A stretch of 64,000 nt of DNA from Mycolicibacterium chubuense NBB4. GTDB lineage: Bacteria; Actinomycetota; Actinomycetes; Mycobacteriales; Mycobacteriaceae. How positions within the stretch are numbered: the first letter of the stretch is position 1; each line of letters starts with the position of its first letter. Below, in pieces: positions 48,687 through 58,254 of this stretch. Where the stretch lies: positions 2,170,001 through 2,234,000 of the forward strand of contig NC_018027.1 in NCBI RefSeq assembly GCF_000266905.1. The letters are read 5' to 3'. The notes beneath the pieces were generated by a model, which was not told the origin of the DNA, searched no databases, and worked only from the letters and a program-made list of their open reading frames with translations. The position numbers and the translations under genes were made by a program.

Positions 48687-48878
48687 CTAGGGCTCCAGCG
48701 GACTCACTTCGAGCACCGCGGCCAGTTCGACCAGCTTCGCCTCGTGCTCGTTGGCGTGATGCTGGCAGAACAACAACTCGGCGCCCGACGGCAGCGTGGC
48801 TCGCACCCGGGCCGCGGCACCGCAACGGTCGCAGCGGTCAGCCTTGGTCAGTTCGGGACGGGTGAGCGTTGCGGTCAT
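48687..48878 (-). CDS. Small zinc-ribbon-like protein (DUF7455 type)
   Basis: A 63-residue protein with CDRCG and then LFCQHHANEHE, a compact Cys4/His metal site. Similar small proteins lie near sigA/sigB in mycobacteria. Function unknown. Confidence 0.7.
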   Translation of the reverse strand: MTATLTRPELTKADRCDRCGAAARVRATLPSGAELLFCQHHANEHEAKLVELAAVLEVSPLEP

Positions 48879-49010
48879 GGCACCTCCATGGGGTGTAGCG
48901 ACTTGGATCTACTGTGTCAGACGCTTGGGGTTTCGGCCTTGTTCCCCGGGGCTTCACGAGTGTGTCGTGTCTCACGAGGTGCCATGTTGCGGGGCTGGAA
49001 AGCTGGCGGT

Positions 49011-49373
49011 ATGTGTGATGCGCCCGACAGCAGCGAGCTCGTCCATCTGTGCACTGCCCAGGAATGGGAACTCGCGCAGCGCTGTGGAGCGCGCCGGCCC
49101 GAGTCCCTGGGGTCGGTGGGATTCGTCCATCTGTCGAGCCCGGCGCAGGTTCATCTGCCTGCCAACCGGCTCTACGCCGGTCGCACAGACCTGATGCTGC
49201 TCCGCATCGACGTTGCACGGCTCGCCTCTCCCGTTCGCTGGGAACCTGGAGTTCCCGCCGACCCTGATGGCATGGTGTTCCCACATTTGTATGGAGAGTT
49301 GCCTACCTCAGCTGTGATCCGCGTCACTCCCTACCGCCCCGGCCCCGACGGACGCTTCGCGCCGCCGACGTGA
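49011..49373 (+). CDS. DUF952 family protein
   Basis: A 120-residue protein of the DUF952 family, with LVHLCTAQEW, GFVHLSSPAQV and MVFPHLYGEL, histidines conserved in the family and likely at its active site. It resembles ADP-ribosyl-like folds, but activity is unproven. Start ATG at 49011; earlier ATG at 48984 possible. Confidence 0.78.
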   Translation: MCDAPDSSELVHLCTAQEWELAQRCGARRPESLGSVGFVHLSSPAQVHLPANRLYAGRTDLMLLRIDVARLASPVRWEPGVPADPDGMVFPHLYGELPTSAVIRVTPYRPGPDGRFAPPT

Positions 49374-49377
49374 GCAT

Positions 49378-49746
49378 TCACTCCGCGACATAAGCGTCGA
49401 CCTCGATCTCCACGACGAGCTCCGGAGAGATCAGCGCCGACACCTCGACCATGGTGGCCACCGGCCGGATCGCCCCGAACACCTCGGCGTGGACGGCCCC
49501 GATCTCCCGCCAGGACGAGATATCGGTGACGAACATGCGGGTGCGCACGACGTCGGCCAGTGTGGCCTGCACCTCCTGGAGTGCGATCTCGATCCGGCGC
49601 AACACTTCTCGCGTCTGTTCGGCGGCGTCGCCGCCGGGCGCGGTCGTGCCGGCGACCACGACGTGTGCGCCGGTGCGGACCGCCCGCGAATAGCCCACCG
49701 CCGTCTCGAACTCCGATCCGGACGAGACGTTGACGCGCCGGCTCAT
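49378..49746 (-). CDS. RidA family protein (Rv2704)
   Basis: A 122-residue RidA/YjgF-type protein, which usually hydrolyses reactive enamines/imines formed by PLP enzymes. The arginine-bearing motif VVRTRMFVTD and the C-terminal VEIEVDAYV are present. ATG at 49746. Confidence 0.85.
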   Translation of the reverse strand: MSRRVNVSSGSEFETAVGYSRAVRTGAHVVVAGTTAPGGDAAEQTREVLRRIEIALQEVQATLADVVRTRMFVTDISSWREIGAVHAEVFGAIRPVATMVEVSALISPELVVEIEVDAYVAE

Positions 49747-49830
49747 GCGCCCGCCCGCGCGGGTGCGGCGCCGGTGCGCGGTGGCGACGAACGGCCCTGG
49801 GCGGAAAAGTGACTCAATACACTGCCTTTC

Positions 49831-50613
49831 GTGGGCATACTCTTTGGCTTCGCACCGTGGATCGTCTACTGGATTCTCGTCGGTAATGTGCCGTTTTCCG
49901 CGGCAGTGCTGGTGGCGTTCGTCGTGGCCGTCGCGACCTTCGTCGTCGCACGCATCAAGGGCTCGCCGGGCCGCACGCTGGAGATCGGCGCGGTGGCGAC
50001 CTTTCTCATCCTCGGCGTGCTCACCCTCACCGTGAGCCAGACGTTCCTCGAGCAGTGGATGCAACCCCTGAGCAACGCGGGCATCTTCCTGGTCGCGCTG
50101 ACCAGCGCACTGGTGGGAAGGCCCTTCGTGCGTGAGTTCGCCGAGGCCGGCCAACCCAAGGAGGTGATCGAAAGTGACGTCTTCGCCCGGATCACCTCGG
50201 TGCTGACGTGGATCTGGATCGCGGCCTTCGGCGGGATGACGTTGTCGTCGGCGATTCCCCCGCTCGTGCAGGGCGACGCGACCATCCTCGACACCCGCAC
50301 ACCGCTGTCGTTCGTCTGTTACTGGGTGGTGCCGTTCTCGCTGCTGGGTGTCGCCGCTCTGCTGACCCGGGTGCTGCCCGACCGCATGGTGCCGCCCGAG
50401 GAGGAGATCGTCCGCAAGACCACATTCGTCGCGTTCGCCGAGGCCGAGATCGATCAGCTGATCTATCTGGCCACCGAACACGCCAACCGCGAAGTGGGCG
50501 CGGGTAAGGAGGCCTACGACATCCGGATCGGCAGCAAAGGGGTGCCCCTGGTGGGGGACGAGACCCGCGAGTCGTGGCCGTCGACCTACAAGGTGCGCGG
50601 CCGCAAGCCCTGA
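49831..50613 (+). CDS. Conserved integral membrane protein
   Basis: A 260-residue protein with about five to six hydrophobic helices in the first 175 residues and a soluble tail (EEEIVRKTTFVAFAEAEIDQLIYLATEHAN). GTG start. I do not recognise a function. Confidence 0.68.
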   Translation: MGILFGFAPWIVYWILVGNVPFSAAVLVAFVVAVATFVVARIKGSPGRTLEIGAVATFLILGVLTLTVSQTFLEQWMQPLSNAGIFLVALTSALVGRPFVREFAEAGQPKEVIESDVFARITSVLTWIWIAAFGGMTLSSAIPPLVQGDATILDTRTPLSFVCYWVVPFSLLGVAALLTRVLPDRMVPPEEEIVRKTTFVAFAEAEIDQLIYLATEHANREVGAGKEAYDIRIGSKGVPLVGDETRESWPSTYKVRGRKP

Positions 50614-50626
50614 GGCCGAAGGCCAA

Positions 50627-50658
50627 TTGACAGAGCCGCTGATTTGCCGTGTTAGATT
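50627..50658 (+). promoter_or_regulatory. Possible promoter of the PGRS-like gene
   Basis: TTGACA (50627-50632) is followed after 20 bases by TAGATT (50653-50658), 37 bp before the start. The spacing is longer than ideal. Confidence 0.35.
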
Positions 50659-50695
50659 CCAGCGAATCCATGACACGAGCAGAGGGGGGCTGCAC

Positions 50696-52372
50696 ATGGC
50701 ACACCGCCATGGCGCGACGGACGGCATATCGGGCACGAATGTCTCATGGTGCGGGTGGCGGTCAGCCCGGCAGTGGCTCGTCGCGGGGGCCGGTGGCGCC
50801 GCCCTGATCGGGGTGGGAATCGTCCTGAGTGTCCAGCCGGACACGTCTGCTCCCGTGGAGCGCGCCGTGCGGCTGGCTTCTTTCGACCACCTTTTCGTTC
50901 CCGAACCGGCTGGTGCCGAACAGCTTTGGTGGTTCGGGTCGGCCGGGTCGGTCGATCGCAACCGGGTCGTCCCGCCCGGCGCCGCCATCGATACGCCGTC
51001 TGCGCCGCGGCCGATGATCGGACCCGGCGGCTGGCTCGTCGGCGACGGCGCGGATGCCGCGGCCGACTGTGTCGGCGCGGCCTGCAACGGCGAGCGCGGC
51101 GGCCTGCTCTACGGCGACGGCGGCGACGGCGCACGCGGCGGCAACGGTGGCAATGGCGGATTCTTTGGCGGCAACGGCGGTCGCGGGGGTGATGGCGCCG
51201 TACCGGGGCAGGACGGCGGGGCCGGCGGCAACGTCGGCGCCTTCGCGCGGACCGGCGATGGAGGAGACGGCGGAAACGGTGCCGACGGCGCCTACGGCAT
51301 CGGCGGAGGCAACGGGGGCGCCGGCGGATCGGCCGGACGCCTGTACGGCAACGGTGGCTCCGGGGGCGACGGCGGAGCCGGCGGCAGCGGTGCGGACGGC
51401 GTCAACCCGGCCGCCGCCGGGGCAGCCGCGACCGGCATTCCCGACTATCGGGGCAGCACGGGTAAGCCGTTCTCCCACGCCGTCGTCGGCGTGACGGTCA
51501 CCGGCGGGGCGGGGGGCCGCGGCGCCGACGGCGCGTCGCGGACGAACCAGTCCGGTGGGCGGGGCGGCACCGGGCAGGGCGCCACGGGCGTGCTGGCCGG
51601 CCCGCACGACTTCGTCGTCAGCGGGTCCGGGGGCGACGGCGGCGACGGTGCGGGCGGCGGCGTCGGTGGCGACGGCGGCAGCGCCGGCTTGGCTCAGGAG
51701 AAATCACCGCGAGCCGCGGCGTTCGGTGGGATCGGCGGAACCGGCGGAACCGGCGGGATCGGCGCGCGCGGTGGCAACGGTGGTGACGGTGGAGCCGTCG
51801 ACGTCGGCCAGACCCTGGGCTTCGGCGGGCCGGGCGGCGCGGGTGGCACGGGCGGGACCGGCGCGGCGGGCGCGCTCGGCACCACGGGCGGGGACGGCGG
51901 AGCGGGAGGACGGGCCGGGCGGCTCACCGGCACCGGGGGAGCGGGCGGCAGCGGCGGTGCCGGCGGCCGCGGCGGAGACGGCGCCGTCGGTGGTGACGGC
52001 GGCACGGGCGGCGACGGCGGTGCCGACGTATCCGATCCGGGCAGCGGCCCGGTGCAGGCCGGCGTGGGCGGTCACGGAGGCGCCGGGGGAACCGGAGGCG
52101 CGGGCGGAGACGGCGGAGCCGGCGGCAGCGGCGGCCGGGCCGGCGCGGGCAGCGAGACGGGTCCGGCCGGCGCCGACGGCAGCGACGGCGAAACGGGCGG
52201 CGGCGGCACCGGCGGAGCCGGCGGGCGCGGCGGCCGCGGCGGATCTGCCGGCGACGGTACGGCGGGCTCGGCAGGGTCGGCAGGCACGTCCGGCCACGGA
52301 CCCACCGGGACGAAGGGCGGAGCAGGCGGTGCGGGCGGTACCGGCGGCGCCGGCGGTGGCCCCGACCGCTGA
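50696..52372 (+). CDS. PGRS-like glycine-rich surface protein without a PE domain
   Basis: A 558-residue protein with an N-terminal hydrophobic segment (WLVAGAGGAALIGVGIVLSV, about 25-45), a 90-residue linker ending PRPMIGPGGWLVGDG, then about 420 residues of GGX triplets (GGAGG, GGNGG, GGDGG) as in mycobacterial PGRS proteins. There is no PE domain; the first 60 residues do not contain a PE helix pair. GGX motifs form a stacked polyproline-II type surface in related proteins. ATG with AGGGGGG upstream. Secretion by the hydrophobic segment is inferred. Confidence 0.8.
   Translation: MAHRHGATDGISGTNVSWCGWRSARQWLVAGAGGAALIGVGIVLSVQPDTSAPVERAVRLASFDHLFVPEPAGAEQLWWFGSAGSVDRNRVVPPGAAIDTPSAPRPMIGPGGWLVGDGADAAADCVGAACNGERGGLLYGDGGDGARGGNGGNGGFFGGNGGRGGDGAVPGQDGGAGGNVGAFARTGDGGDGGNGADGAYGIGGGNGGAGGSAGRLYGNGGSGGDGGAGGSGADGVNPAAAGAAATGIPDYRGSTGKPFSHAVVGVTVTGGAGGRGADGASRTNQSGGRGGTGQGATGVLAGPHDFVVSGSGGDGGDGAGGGVGGDGGSAGLAQEKSPRAAAFGGIGGTGGTGGIGARGGNGGDGGAVDVGQTLGFGGPGGAGGTGGTGAAGALGTTGGDGGAGGRAGRLTGTGGAGGSGGAGGRGGDGAVGGDGGTGGDGGADVSDPGSGPVQAGVGGHGGAGGTGGAGGDGGAGGSGGRAGAGSETGPAGADGSDGETGGGGTGGAGGRGGRGGSAGDGTAGSAGSAGTSGHGPTGTKGGAGGAGGTGGAGGGPDR
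51097..52369 (+). repeat. GGX-coding low-complexity tract
   Basis: Near-uninterrupted repeats of GGCGGNGGC-type codons encoding Gly-Gly-X. Interrupted by non-GGX stretches at about 51420-51500 and 51690-51720. Prone to slippage and recombination. Confidence 0.85.
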
Positions 52373-52381
52373 CCGTCCCGG

Positions 52382-52407
52382 GCCTTCGCCGGTCAGTCGG
52401 CGAAGGC
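52382..52407. terminator. Bidirectional hairpin between PGRS-like gene and methyltransferase
   Basis: GCCTTCGCCG - GTCAGT - CGGCGAAGGC, a perfect 10-bp stem with a 6-base loop, overlapping the stop codon of the leftward methyltransferase. It can act for both converging genes. Confidence 0.7.
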
Positions 52408-53499
52408 TTCGATCACCGACACCGGGCTGACGGTCGGGATCACCCGATTCAACCGGAAGCCCGCTCGGGCGAGCAGATCGGCGTACTGCGCGCGAGTGCG
52501 TTCCTTGCCGCGCAGCATGAGCAGCATCTCCAGGTCGAGCATGTGCCCGATGAAGGACGTCGCCCGTTCGGGCAGCACCATTTCCAGCAGGATCAGCCTG
52601 CCCGGCCGGTCGCCCGCATCGGCGATGGCGGTGCGGATGTTGCGCAGGATCGTCAGCGCGTCGTCGTCGTTCCAGTCGTGGATGATGTTCTTCATCACGT
52701 AGACGTCGCCACCGTCGGGGACCGACTCCAGGAACGACCCGCCTTCCACCGTGCAGCGTTGCGCCACCCCGGCTGCCGAGAGCAGCGGTCCCGCGCCCGC
52801 GACGACCGTCGGCAGGTCGAACAGCACGCCCCTGGCGGCGGGCTCGCTGCGCAGGATGGTCGCCAGCACCGCGCCGTGTCCGCCGCCCACGTCGACCACC
52901 AGCCGCGCGCCGGTGAAGTCGTAGCTGTTCAGCGCCACCTCGTTGGACAGTCCGCTGGCCGCCGTCATCGCGTTGTTGAACGCCTCGGCGAGGTCGGCGT
53001 CGGTCTCGAGGTATTCGAAGAACGGCATGCCGCGCAGCTTGTCGGAGGCGGGCAGGCCGGTCTGCACCGAATAGAGCAGTTCCCCCCAATCGGCCCAGCG
53101 CGCCGGGTGGCCGATGAACAACACCATGTCGCGCATCGAGCCGGGGACGTCGCTGCGCAGGGCTTCACCGGCTGCGGTCAGCACGAAGGTGCCGTCGCGG
53201 CGTTCGCGCAGCACCCCGCGGCTGGCCATCGCGCGCATCAGCCGGTGCAGGGCGTCCGGGTCTGCTCCGAGCTGCGTGGCCAGGTCGGCGGCACAGGCCG
53301 GCGCTTTGGCGATCCGGTCGGCGATGCCGAGCTTGGCGGCGACGTAGAGAACCTGAGTGGTCCACGCGCCGGTGGCCAGCTCCAGCAGCGCGACGTTGCC
53401 CGGAACCGAGGACCGGTGCAGCGAGGCCAGGCCGGCGCGTACGCGGTCGATCGCACGGATCAGCCGAACCGGCGGAGCCTTCTTCTGTTGTGGGGACAC
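52393..53499 (-). CDS. SAM-dependent O-methyltransferase
   Basis: A 368-residue enzyme of the plant-like O-methyltransferase family: N-terminal dimerisation winged helix (about 30-110), SAM motif VDVGGGHGAVLATIL (about 200), and the catalytic His in MKNIIHDWNDDDAL. The substrate is unknown, probably a phenolic or quinone compound. It lies 3 bp from sigA, in the same direction. Confidence 0.87.
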   Translation of the reverse strand: MSPQQKKAPPVRLIRAIDRVRAGLASLHRSSVPGNVALLELATGAWTTQVLYVAAKLGIADRIAKAPACAADLATQLGADPDALHRLMRAMASRGVLRERRDGTFVLTAAGEALRSDVPGSMRDMVLFIGHPARWADWGELLYSVQTGLPASDKLRGMPFFEYLETDADLAEAFNNAMTAASGLSNEVALNSYDFTGARLVVDVGGGHGAVLATILRSEPAARGVLFDLPTVVAGAGPLLSAAGVAQRCTVEGGSFLESVPDGGDVYVMKNIIHDWNDDDALTILRNIRTAIADAGDRPGRLILLEMVLPERATSFIGHMLDLEMLLMLRGKERTRAQYADLLARAGFRLNRVIPTVSPVSVIEAFAD

Positions 53500-53502
53500 G
53501 GA

Positions 53503-54993
53503 CTAATCGAGGTAATCCCGCAGAACCTGGGAACGGCTGGGATGGCGCAGTTTCGACATCGTCTTGCTCTCGATCTGCCGGATGCGCTCACGGGTGACGC
53601 CGTAGACCTGACCGATCTCGTCGAGCGTGCGCGGCTGTCCGTCGGTCAGGCCGAACCGCAGCCGCACCACGCCGGCTTCGCGCTCGGACAGTGTCTCGAG
53701 CACCGACTGCAGCTGATCCTGCAGGAGCGTGAAGCTCACCGCATCGACGGCCACGACGGCCTCGGAGTCCTCGATGAAGTCGCCGAGTTGGCTGTCGCCC
53801 TCGTCGCCGATGGTCTGGTCCAGTGAGATGGGCTCACGCGCGTACTGCTGGATCTCCAGCACCTTCTCCGGCGTGATGTCCATCTCCTTGGCGAGCTCCT
53901 CGGGCGTGGGCTCGCGGCCCAGGTCCTGCAGCAGCTCACGCTGGATGCGGCCGAGCTTGTTGATGACCTCGACCATGTGCACCGGGATGCGGATCGTGCG
54001 GGCCTGGTCGGCCATCGCGCGGGTGATGGCCTGCCGGATCCACCACGTCGCGTACGTCGAGAACTTGTAGCCCTTGGTGTAGTCGAACTTCTCCACCGCG
54101 CGGATCAGACCCAGGTTGCCCTCCTGGATCAGGTCCAGGAACGCCATGCCGCGGCCGGTGTAGCGCTTGGCCAGCGACACCACCAGACGCAGGTTCGCCT
54201 CCAGCAGGTGGTTTTTCGCCTTGTCTCCGTCGCGGCAGATCCACAACATGTCCCGCCGCTGTGCGGCGGGCAGCTTCTCGCCCTTCTCGGCCAGCTCGGC
54301 CATCAGCTGAGTGGCGTAGAGGCCGGCCTCGATCCGCTTGGCGAGCTCGACCTCCTCCTCGGCGTTGAGCAGCGCGACCTTGCCGATCTGCTTGAGGTAC
54401 GCGCGAACCGAGTCGGCCGAGGCCGTCAGCTCCGCGTCCTTGCGGGCCTGCCGCAGAGCCTCGGACTCTTCCTCGTCCCAGACGAAGTCGCCGGACGCCT
54501 TGTCCTTCTCGGACGGCTCGGGGAGGCCGTCGGAGTCGTCCTCGGCCTTGTCGACGGCCTTCTTGGCGACCTTGGGCGCGGCCCCGTCGGCGCCTTCGGC
54601 GGCGTCGTCGGCCTCGCCGTCCTCGTCCTCGGTGTCGTCGCCGGCATCGTCGTCGACGTCGATGTCGTCGAGTTCGATATCGGTGTCCTCGACCTCGAGG
54701 TCCTCACCGGGCTCGGACTCGAGTTCGTCGTTGCTGTCGAGATCGTCGCCCGCCAGGCCCTCGGTCACCTCGGGGTCGGCGGCACCGCCCTTCTTCGCGC
54801 GGCCGCGGGCGGCCGGTGCGTCGGCGGATTTCGCGGCACGCGCCTTGGTGGCCTTCGCCGGGGCGCTCTTGGCGGCCTTCTTCGCGGGCGCCGAGCCGTT
54901 GGCGGTCTTCGCTGAGGCCTTCTTGGCGGGCGTCTTGGTGGCGGTGCGCTTCACCGGCTCATCGGTTGCCGGGCCTGCCTTTGTCGCTGCCAC
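53503..54993 (-). CDS. sigA: Principal sigma factor SigA
   Basis: A 496-residue housekeeping sigma factor. It has a Lys/Ala-rich then acidic N-terminus typical of mycobacterial SigA, region 1.2 ([20 protein letters not shown]), 2.3-2.4 ([22 protein letters not shown]) and 4.2 HTH ([19 protein letters not shown]). The GTG at 54993 (MAATKAG) with GAAAGGG is the accepted type of start. Confidence 0.97.
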   Translation of the reverse strand: MAATKAGPATDEPVKRTATKTPAKKASAKTANGSAPAKKAAKSAPAKATKARAAKSADAPAARGRAKKGGAADPEVTEGLAGDDLDSNDELESEPGEDLEVEDTDIELDDIDVDDDAGDDTEDEDGEADDAAEGADGAAPKVAKKAVDKAEDDSDGLPEPSEKDKASGDFVWDEEESEALRQARKDAELTASADSVRAYLKQIGKVALLNAEEEVELAKRIEAGLYATQLMAELAEKGEKLPAAQRRDMLWICRDGDKAKNHLLEANLRLVVSLAKRYTGRGMAFLDLIQEGNLGLIRAVEKFDYTKGYKFSTYATWWIRQAITRAMADQARTIRIPVHMVEVINKLGRIQRELLQDLGREPTPEELAKEMDITPEKVLEIQQYAREPISLDQTIGDEGDSQLGDFIEDSEAVVAVDAVSFTLLQDQLQSVLETLSEREAGVVRLRFGLTDGQPRTLDEIGQVYGVTRERIRQIESKTMSKLRHPSRSQVLRDYLD

Positions 54994-55086
54994 GTACACC
55001 CTTTCGATCGTGCGGTTTCGGCGCGCACTGAGGCGCGGCCGAAAGTGTCGGCTATGTCGAATGTCGGCGGCGATCTCACTCTGTGG

Positions 55087-55100
55087 ATCCCAGCTGGGAT
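55087..55100. promoter_or_regulatory. 14-bp palindrome upstream of sigA
   Basis: ATCCCAGCTGGGAT is a perfect palindrome 94 bp before the sigA start, within the likely 5' leader. Could be an operator or an RNA stem. The region 54994-55211 otherwise shows a plausible -10 TACAAT (minus strand, 55142-55137) and no other feature. Confidence 0.4.
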
Positions 55101-55211
55101 TCTGCGCCTCTACGCGGTGGGCGGCCGCCGAGGACCATTGTAACGACAGTGCACGCCGGTAGAGCGCCCAGCGGCGAATTCGACACCCCGGCGCGCCGGT
55201 TCCCGCCGAGG

Positions 55212-56024
55212 TTACTTCCCGGTAGCTGTGACGTCGAAGTCGGCGGCCATCGCCGCGCCGACGATGCCCGCGGTGTTCTGCAGCGCCGCTGCCACCACCG
55301 GGGTGCGGTTGGTCAGCAGCGGGATCCATTTGTCGGCTTTACGGCTGATGCCGCCACCGGCGATGAACAGATCGGGCCAGATCGCGTTCTCGACGGCGAC
55401 GAGTACCTTCGTGACCTCCTGGGTCCATCGCTCGTAGCTCCAGCCCTTGCGCTCCTTGACCGAGCTGGCCGCCCGGTGTTCGGCTTCCTTGCCGCCCACC
55501 TCGAGGTGCCCGAATTCGGTGTTGGGCAGAAGCACGCCGTTGTGGATCACCGCGGAACCGATGCCGGTGCCGAAGGTCAGCAGCACGATGACGCCGGAAT
55601 TGTCCCGGCCGGCGCCGAATCGCTCCTCGGCGATTCCGGCCGCGTCGGCGTCGTTGAGCACCGTCACGCGCTGCCCGCCGAGCGCACCGGAGATGACGTC
55701 GCGGGCGTTGGCGCCGATCCAGCCCTTGTCCACGTTGGCGGCAGTGCGCACGATGCCGTTGGTCACCACACCCGGATAGGTCACCCCGAGCGGGCCCTGC
55801 CAGCCGAAGTGCGCGACGACCTGCGCGATCGTCGCGGCGACCGCCTCGGGAGTGGCCGGCTGCGGCGTGAGGAGTTTGAACCGGTCACCGATCAACGCGC
55901 CGGTGTCGAGGTCGACGATGCCGCCCTTGACGCCGCTGCCGCCCACGTCGATGCCGAAGCCGCGGCGCTGTCCTCCGGCCGGCGCGGGAGACTCGGACGA
56001 CTCGGCTGACTCCGGGGCGGTCAT
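55212..56024 (-). CDS. ppgK: Polyphosphate glucokinase PpgK
   Basis: A 270-residue ROK-type kinase using polyphosphate or ATP to phosphorylate glucose. It shows [25 protein letters not shown] and [18 protein letters not shown] at 56024 (MTAPES) chosen over the upstream one. Likely expressed with sigA as in M. tuberculosis. Confidence 0.94.
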   Translation of the reverse strand: MTAPESAESSESPAPAGGQRRGFGIDVGGSGVKGGIVDLDTGALIGDRFKLLTPQPATPEAVAATIAQVVAHFGWQGPLGVTYPGVVTNGIVRTAANVDKGWIGANARDVISGALGGQRVTVLNDADAAGIAEERFGAGRDNSGVIVLLTFGTGIGSAVIHNGVLLPNTEFGHLEVGGKEAEHRAASSVKERKGWSYERWTQEVTKVLVAVENAIWPDLFIAGGGISRKADKWIPLLTNRTPVVAAALQNTAGIVGAAMAADFDVTATGK

Positions 56025-56191
56025 GCAAGCTCCTCTGCGCAGGTGGGCGGCGGTGGATGCCCGGTGGGACGGCTCGGTGCGCGCCGACCGGCCGTGGGCG
56101 CTGAACACACTATCGGCTCGCCAATTCCGATGTGTGCCAGTCGCGCATCCCCGGTAGCGCGCGGGCCGCGGCGATGTGCTGCGATGAACCG

Positions 56192-57061
56192 GTGACCGAG
56201 ATCGACACCGATCCCGCGCTGCTTCGCGCGGTGGCCGAACAGTTGGCGTCAGAGGCTGCCTCGTTCGTCCGGCAGCGCCGGACCGAGGTCTTCGGCGGCG
56301 CGGATCCGCAGCCTGCGGTGTCCGGCGTCCCTCCGGAGGCGGACGCGGTGCGATCGAAGACGACGCCGACCGACCCCGTCACCATCGTCGACACCGAGAC
56401 CGAGCGGCTGCTGCGTGATCGCCTCGCCGTGCTGCGGCCCGGCGAGGCGATTCTCGGGGAGGAGGAAGGCGGGCGGGCGAACGGAGCCGAGGGTCAGCTC
56501 ACCTGGGTGCTCGACCCCATCGACGGCACGGTGAACTTCCTCTACGGGATCGAGGCGTACGCCGTTTCGGTCGGCGTACAGCGCGATGGCGTGTCGGTGG
56601 CCGGCGCCGTCGCCGATGTGGCCGCCGACGCCGTGTACTCCGCGGCACGCGGCCACGGCGCGACGGTGCGCCGCGGCGGGATGGTCAGCGAGCTGCACTG
56701 CAGTGCCGCCACGGAGCTGTCGATGGCCCTGGTCGGCACCGGTTTCGCCTACGAGAGTGATCGGCGCCGGCGGCAGGGGGAGGTCGTGGCCCGGCTGGTG
56801 CCCGAAGTGCGCGATCTCCGCCGCATCGGGTCGTGCTCACTCGATCTGTGCATGGTGGCCGCGGGACGGCTCGACGCCTACTTCGAGGACGGCGTGCAGC
56901 TGTGGGACTGGGCGGCGGCGGCGCTGATCGCCGCCGAGGCCGGTGCGGTCGTGCGCACACCGGCATCGACCGGCGGCGCGGGGTTGATCGTGGCGGCGGC
57001 GGGCGGGATCAGCGCCGCGTTCGACGAGGCTCTGATCCGCAGCGGGGCCATGCAGTCCTAG
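56192..57061 (+). CDS. suhB: Inositol monophosphatase SuhB
   Basis: A 289-residue metal-dependent phosphatase, part of inositol supply for phosphatidylinositol and mycothiol. Metal motifs GEEEGG, DPIDGTVNF and WDWAAAALIAAEAG are present. GTG at 56192 (MTEIDTDPALL) aligns with the usual family start better than the upstream ATG at 56132. Confidence 0.92.
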   Translation: MTEIDTDPALLRAVAEQLASEAASFVRQRRTEVFGGADPQPAVSGVPPEADAVRSKTTPTDPVTIVDTETERLLRDRLAVLRPGEAILGEEEGGRANGAEGQLTWVLDPIDGTVNFLYGIEAYAVSVGVQRDGVSVAGAVADVAADAVYSAARGHGATVRRGGMVSELHCSAATELSMALVGTGFAYESDRRRRQGEVVARLVPEVRDLRRIGSCSLDLCMVAAGRLDAYFEDGVQLWDWAAAALIAAEAGAVVRTPASTGGAGLIVAAAGGISAAFDEALIRSGAMQS

Positions 57062-57086
57062 CGCGCAGTCGCCGATCGCCCCGAGA

Positions 57087-57743
57087 TCAGCAGGTTCCGT
57101 TGTGGATCTTCGTCAGCAGCGACGAATCGGCGGGCTGCGTCGCGTCGGGCATCAGGCTGGAGAGCACGGCGTCGATGTCCTCGCTGTGGGTGAGCTCGGA
57201 GAAGTCGGTGCCGATGGCCAGGTCGACGGTGTCGTCGGTGCGCTGGTCCTGGAACAGTTCGGTGCAGGGCGCCACCAGCCACACCGTCGCCGCGGCGGCG
57301 CGCCCGGCCGGACCGAAGCGGATCTGGCCCTGACACTGCAGACGGGTCGTGGTGTAGACGGGATCGTTGGCCGCCTGCGGATCGGCGAAGCCGAGGTCCC
57401 GCAGCTCCCCGGCCACCTCGCCGGCCTGGCCGCCCTGTCCGCTGGCGTTGAGCACGCGGACCTTGGCGTCGGCCAGCTTGGCCGGCGTCACGTCGATCAT
57501 CGTGGAGCGGGTGACCTGCTGTCCGAGGTCGGGGCGCGGAGCGTTGGGGTCGGCGGGCGCCGGTGGCGGGTTGCACACCGCCGCCTCGTGCACGTCCGGC
57601 GGGCGCGACAGCGCAATCATCCAGACCAGGAGAGCCACCACGGCCAGTACCGCGAACAACACGATTCCCGGCAGGTAATGGCGTCGGCGAAACGGTCGTC
57701 CGTGTTTGTCGAACGCCGTGCCCTCGGTGATTTGCGCGACCAC
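57087..57743 (-). CDS. cei: Envelope integrity protein Cei
   Basis: A 218-residue protein with a short cytoplasmic N-terminus (MVAQITEGTAFDKHGRPFRRR), a membrane helix (about 25-45), then an extracellular LytR C-terminal-like domain (KVRVLNASGQGGQAGEVAGEL). Its cysteines (CNPPP, QCQG, PCTEL) may form disulfides. Rv2700 homologue required for envelope integrity. GTG at 57743. Confidence 0.9.
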   Translation of the reverse strand: MVAQITEGTAFDKHGRPFRRRHYLPGIVLFAVLAVVALLVWMIALSRPPDVHEAAVCNPPPAPADPNAPRPDLGQQVTRSTMIDVTPAKLADAKVRVLNASGQGGQAGEVAGELRDLGFADPQAANDPVYTTTRLQCQGQIRFGPAGRAAAATVWLVAPCTELFQDQRTDDTVDLAIGTDFSELTHSEDIDAVLSSLMPDATQPADSSLLTKIHNGTC

Positions 57744-57808
57744 GCACAGCACTCTAGGGCCAGTCGGTGCCGCGCCTCCCACCAGCGCCGACACCGCAGG
57801 GCGATTTA

Positions 57809-57824
57809 TGTGACGCAAATCACA
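57809..57824. promoter_or_regulatory. CRP (cAMP receptor protein) binding site
   Basis: TGTGA-CGCAAA-TCACA matches the mycobacterial CRP/Rv3676 consensus TGTGA-N6-TCACA exactly. It lies 97 bp before the DUF4193 gene and 65 bp before the divergent cei start. Confidence 0.88.
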
Positions 57825-57920
57825 GTAGAAGCGGTGGCATTACGGGCACGAATCGTTTGGCGGATGCGTTCGACGCTGGTACAAAGCAACGCTGCAACGA
57901 GCTTCACGGAGGGGACAGGC

Positions 57921-58223
57921 ATGGCCACCGATTACGACGCCCCACGGCGCACTGAGACCGACGACGTATCCGAGGATTCACTCGAGGAACTCAAGGCACG
58001 CCGGAACGAAGCTCAGTCGGCGGTAGTCGACGTCGACGAATCCGAATCCGCCGAGTCCTTCGAGCTTCCCGGGGCCGATCTGTCGGGCGAGGAGCTGTCG
58101 GTGCGGGTGATTCCGAAGCAGGCCGACGAGTTCACGTGCTCGAGCTGTTTCCTGGTTCACCACCGCAGCCGCCTCGCCAGTGAGAAGAACGGCGTGATGA
58201 TCTGCTCCGACTGCGCCGCCTGA
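57921..58223 (+). CDS. DUF4193 family protein (Rv2699c)
   Basis: A 100-residue acidic protein ending in a zinc-ribbon-like CSSC...CSDC pair (about 78-98). Conserved in actinobacteria as DUF4193; function unknown. Downstream of a CRP site, so cAMP control is likely. ATG with GGAGGGG upstream. Confidence 0.87.
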   Translation: MATDYDAPRRTETDDVSEDSLEELKARRNEAQSAVVDVDESESAESFELPGADLSGEELSVRVIPKQADEFTCSSCFLVHHRSRLASEKNGVMICSDCAA

Positions 58224-58254
58224 CCGGGCGGCCCGGCCGGGCAGCCCGGACGGT

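Noticed and set aside
51097..52369. CRISPR-like repeats
   Set aside because: The repeats are coding GGX triplets without constant spacers.
50696..52372. PE domain at the start of the glycine-rich protein
   Set aside because: The N-terminus is basic then hydrophobic, with no PE motif or helix pair.
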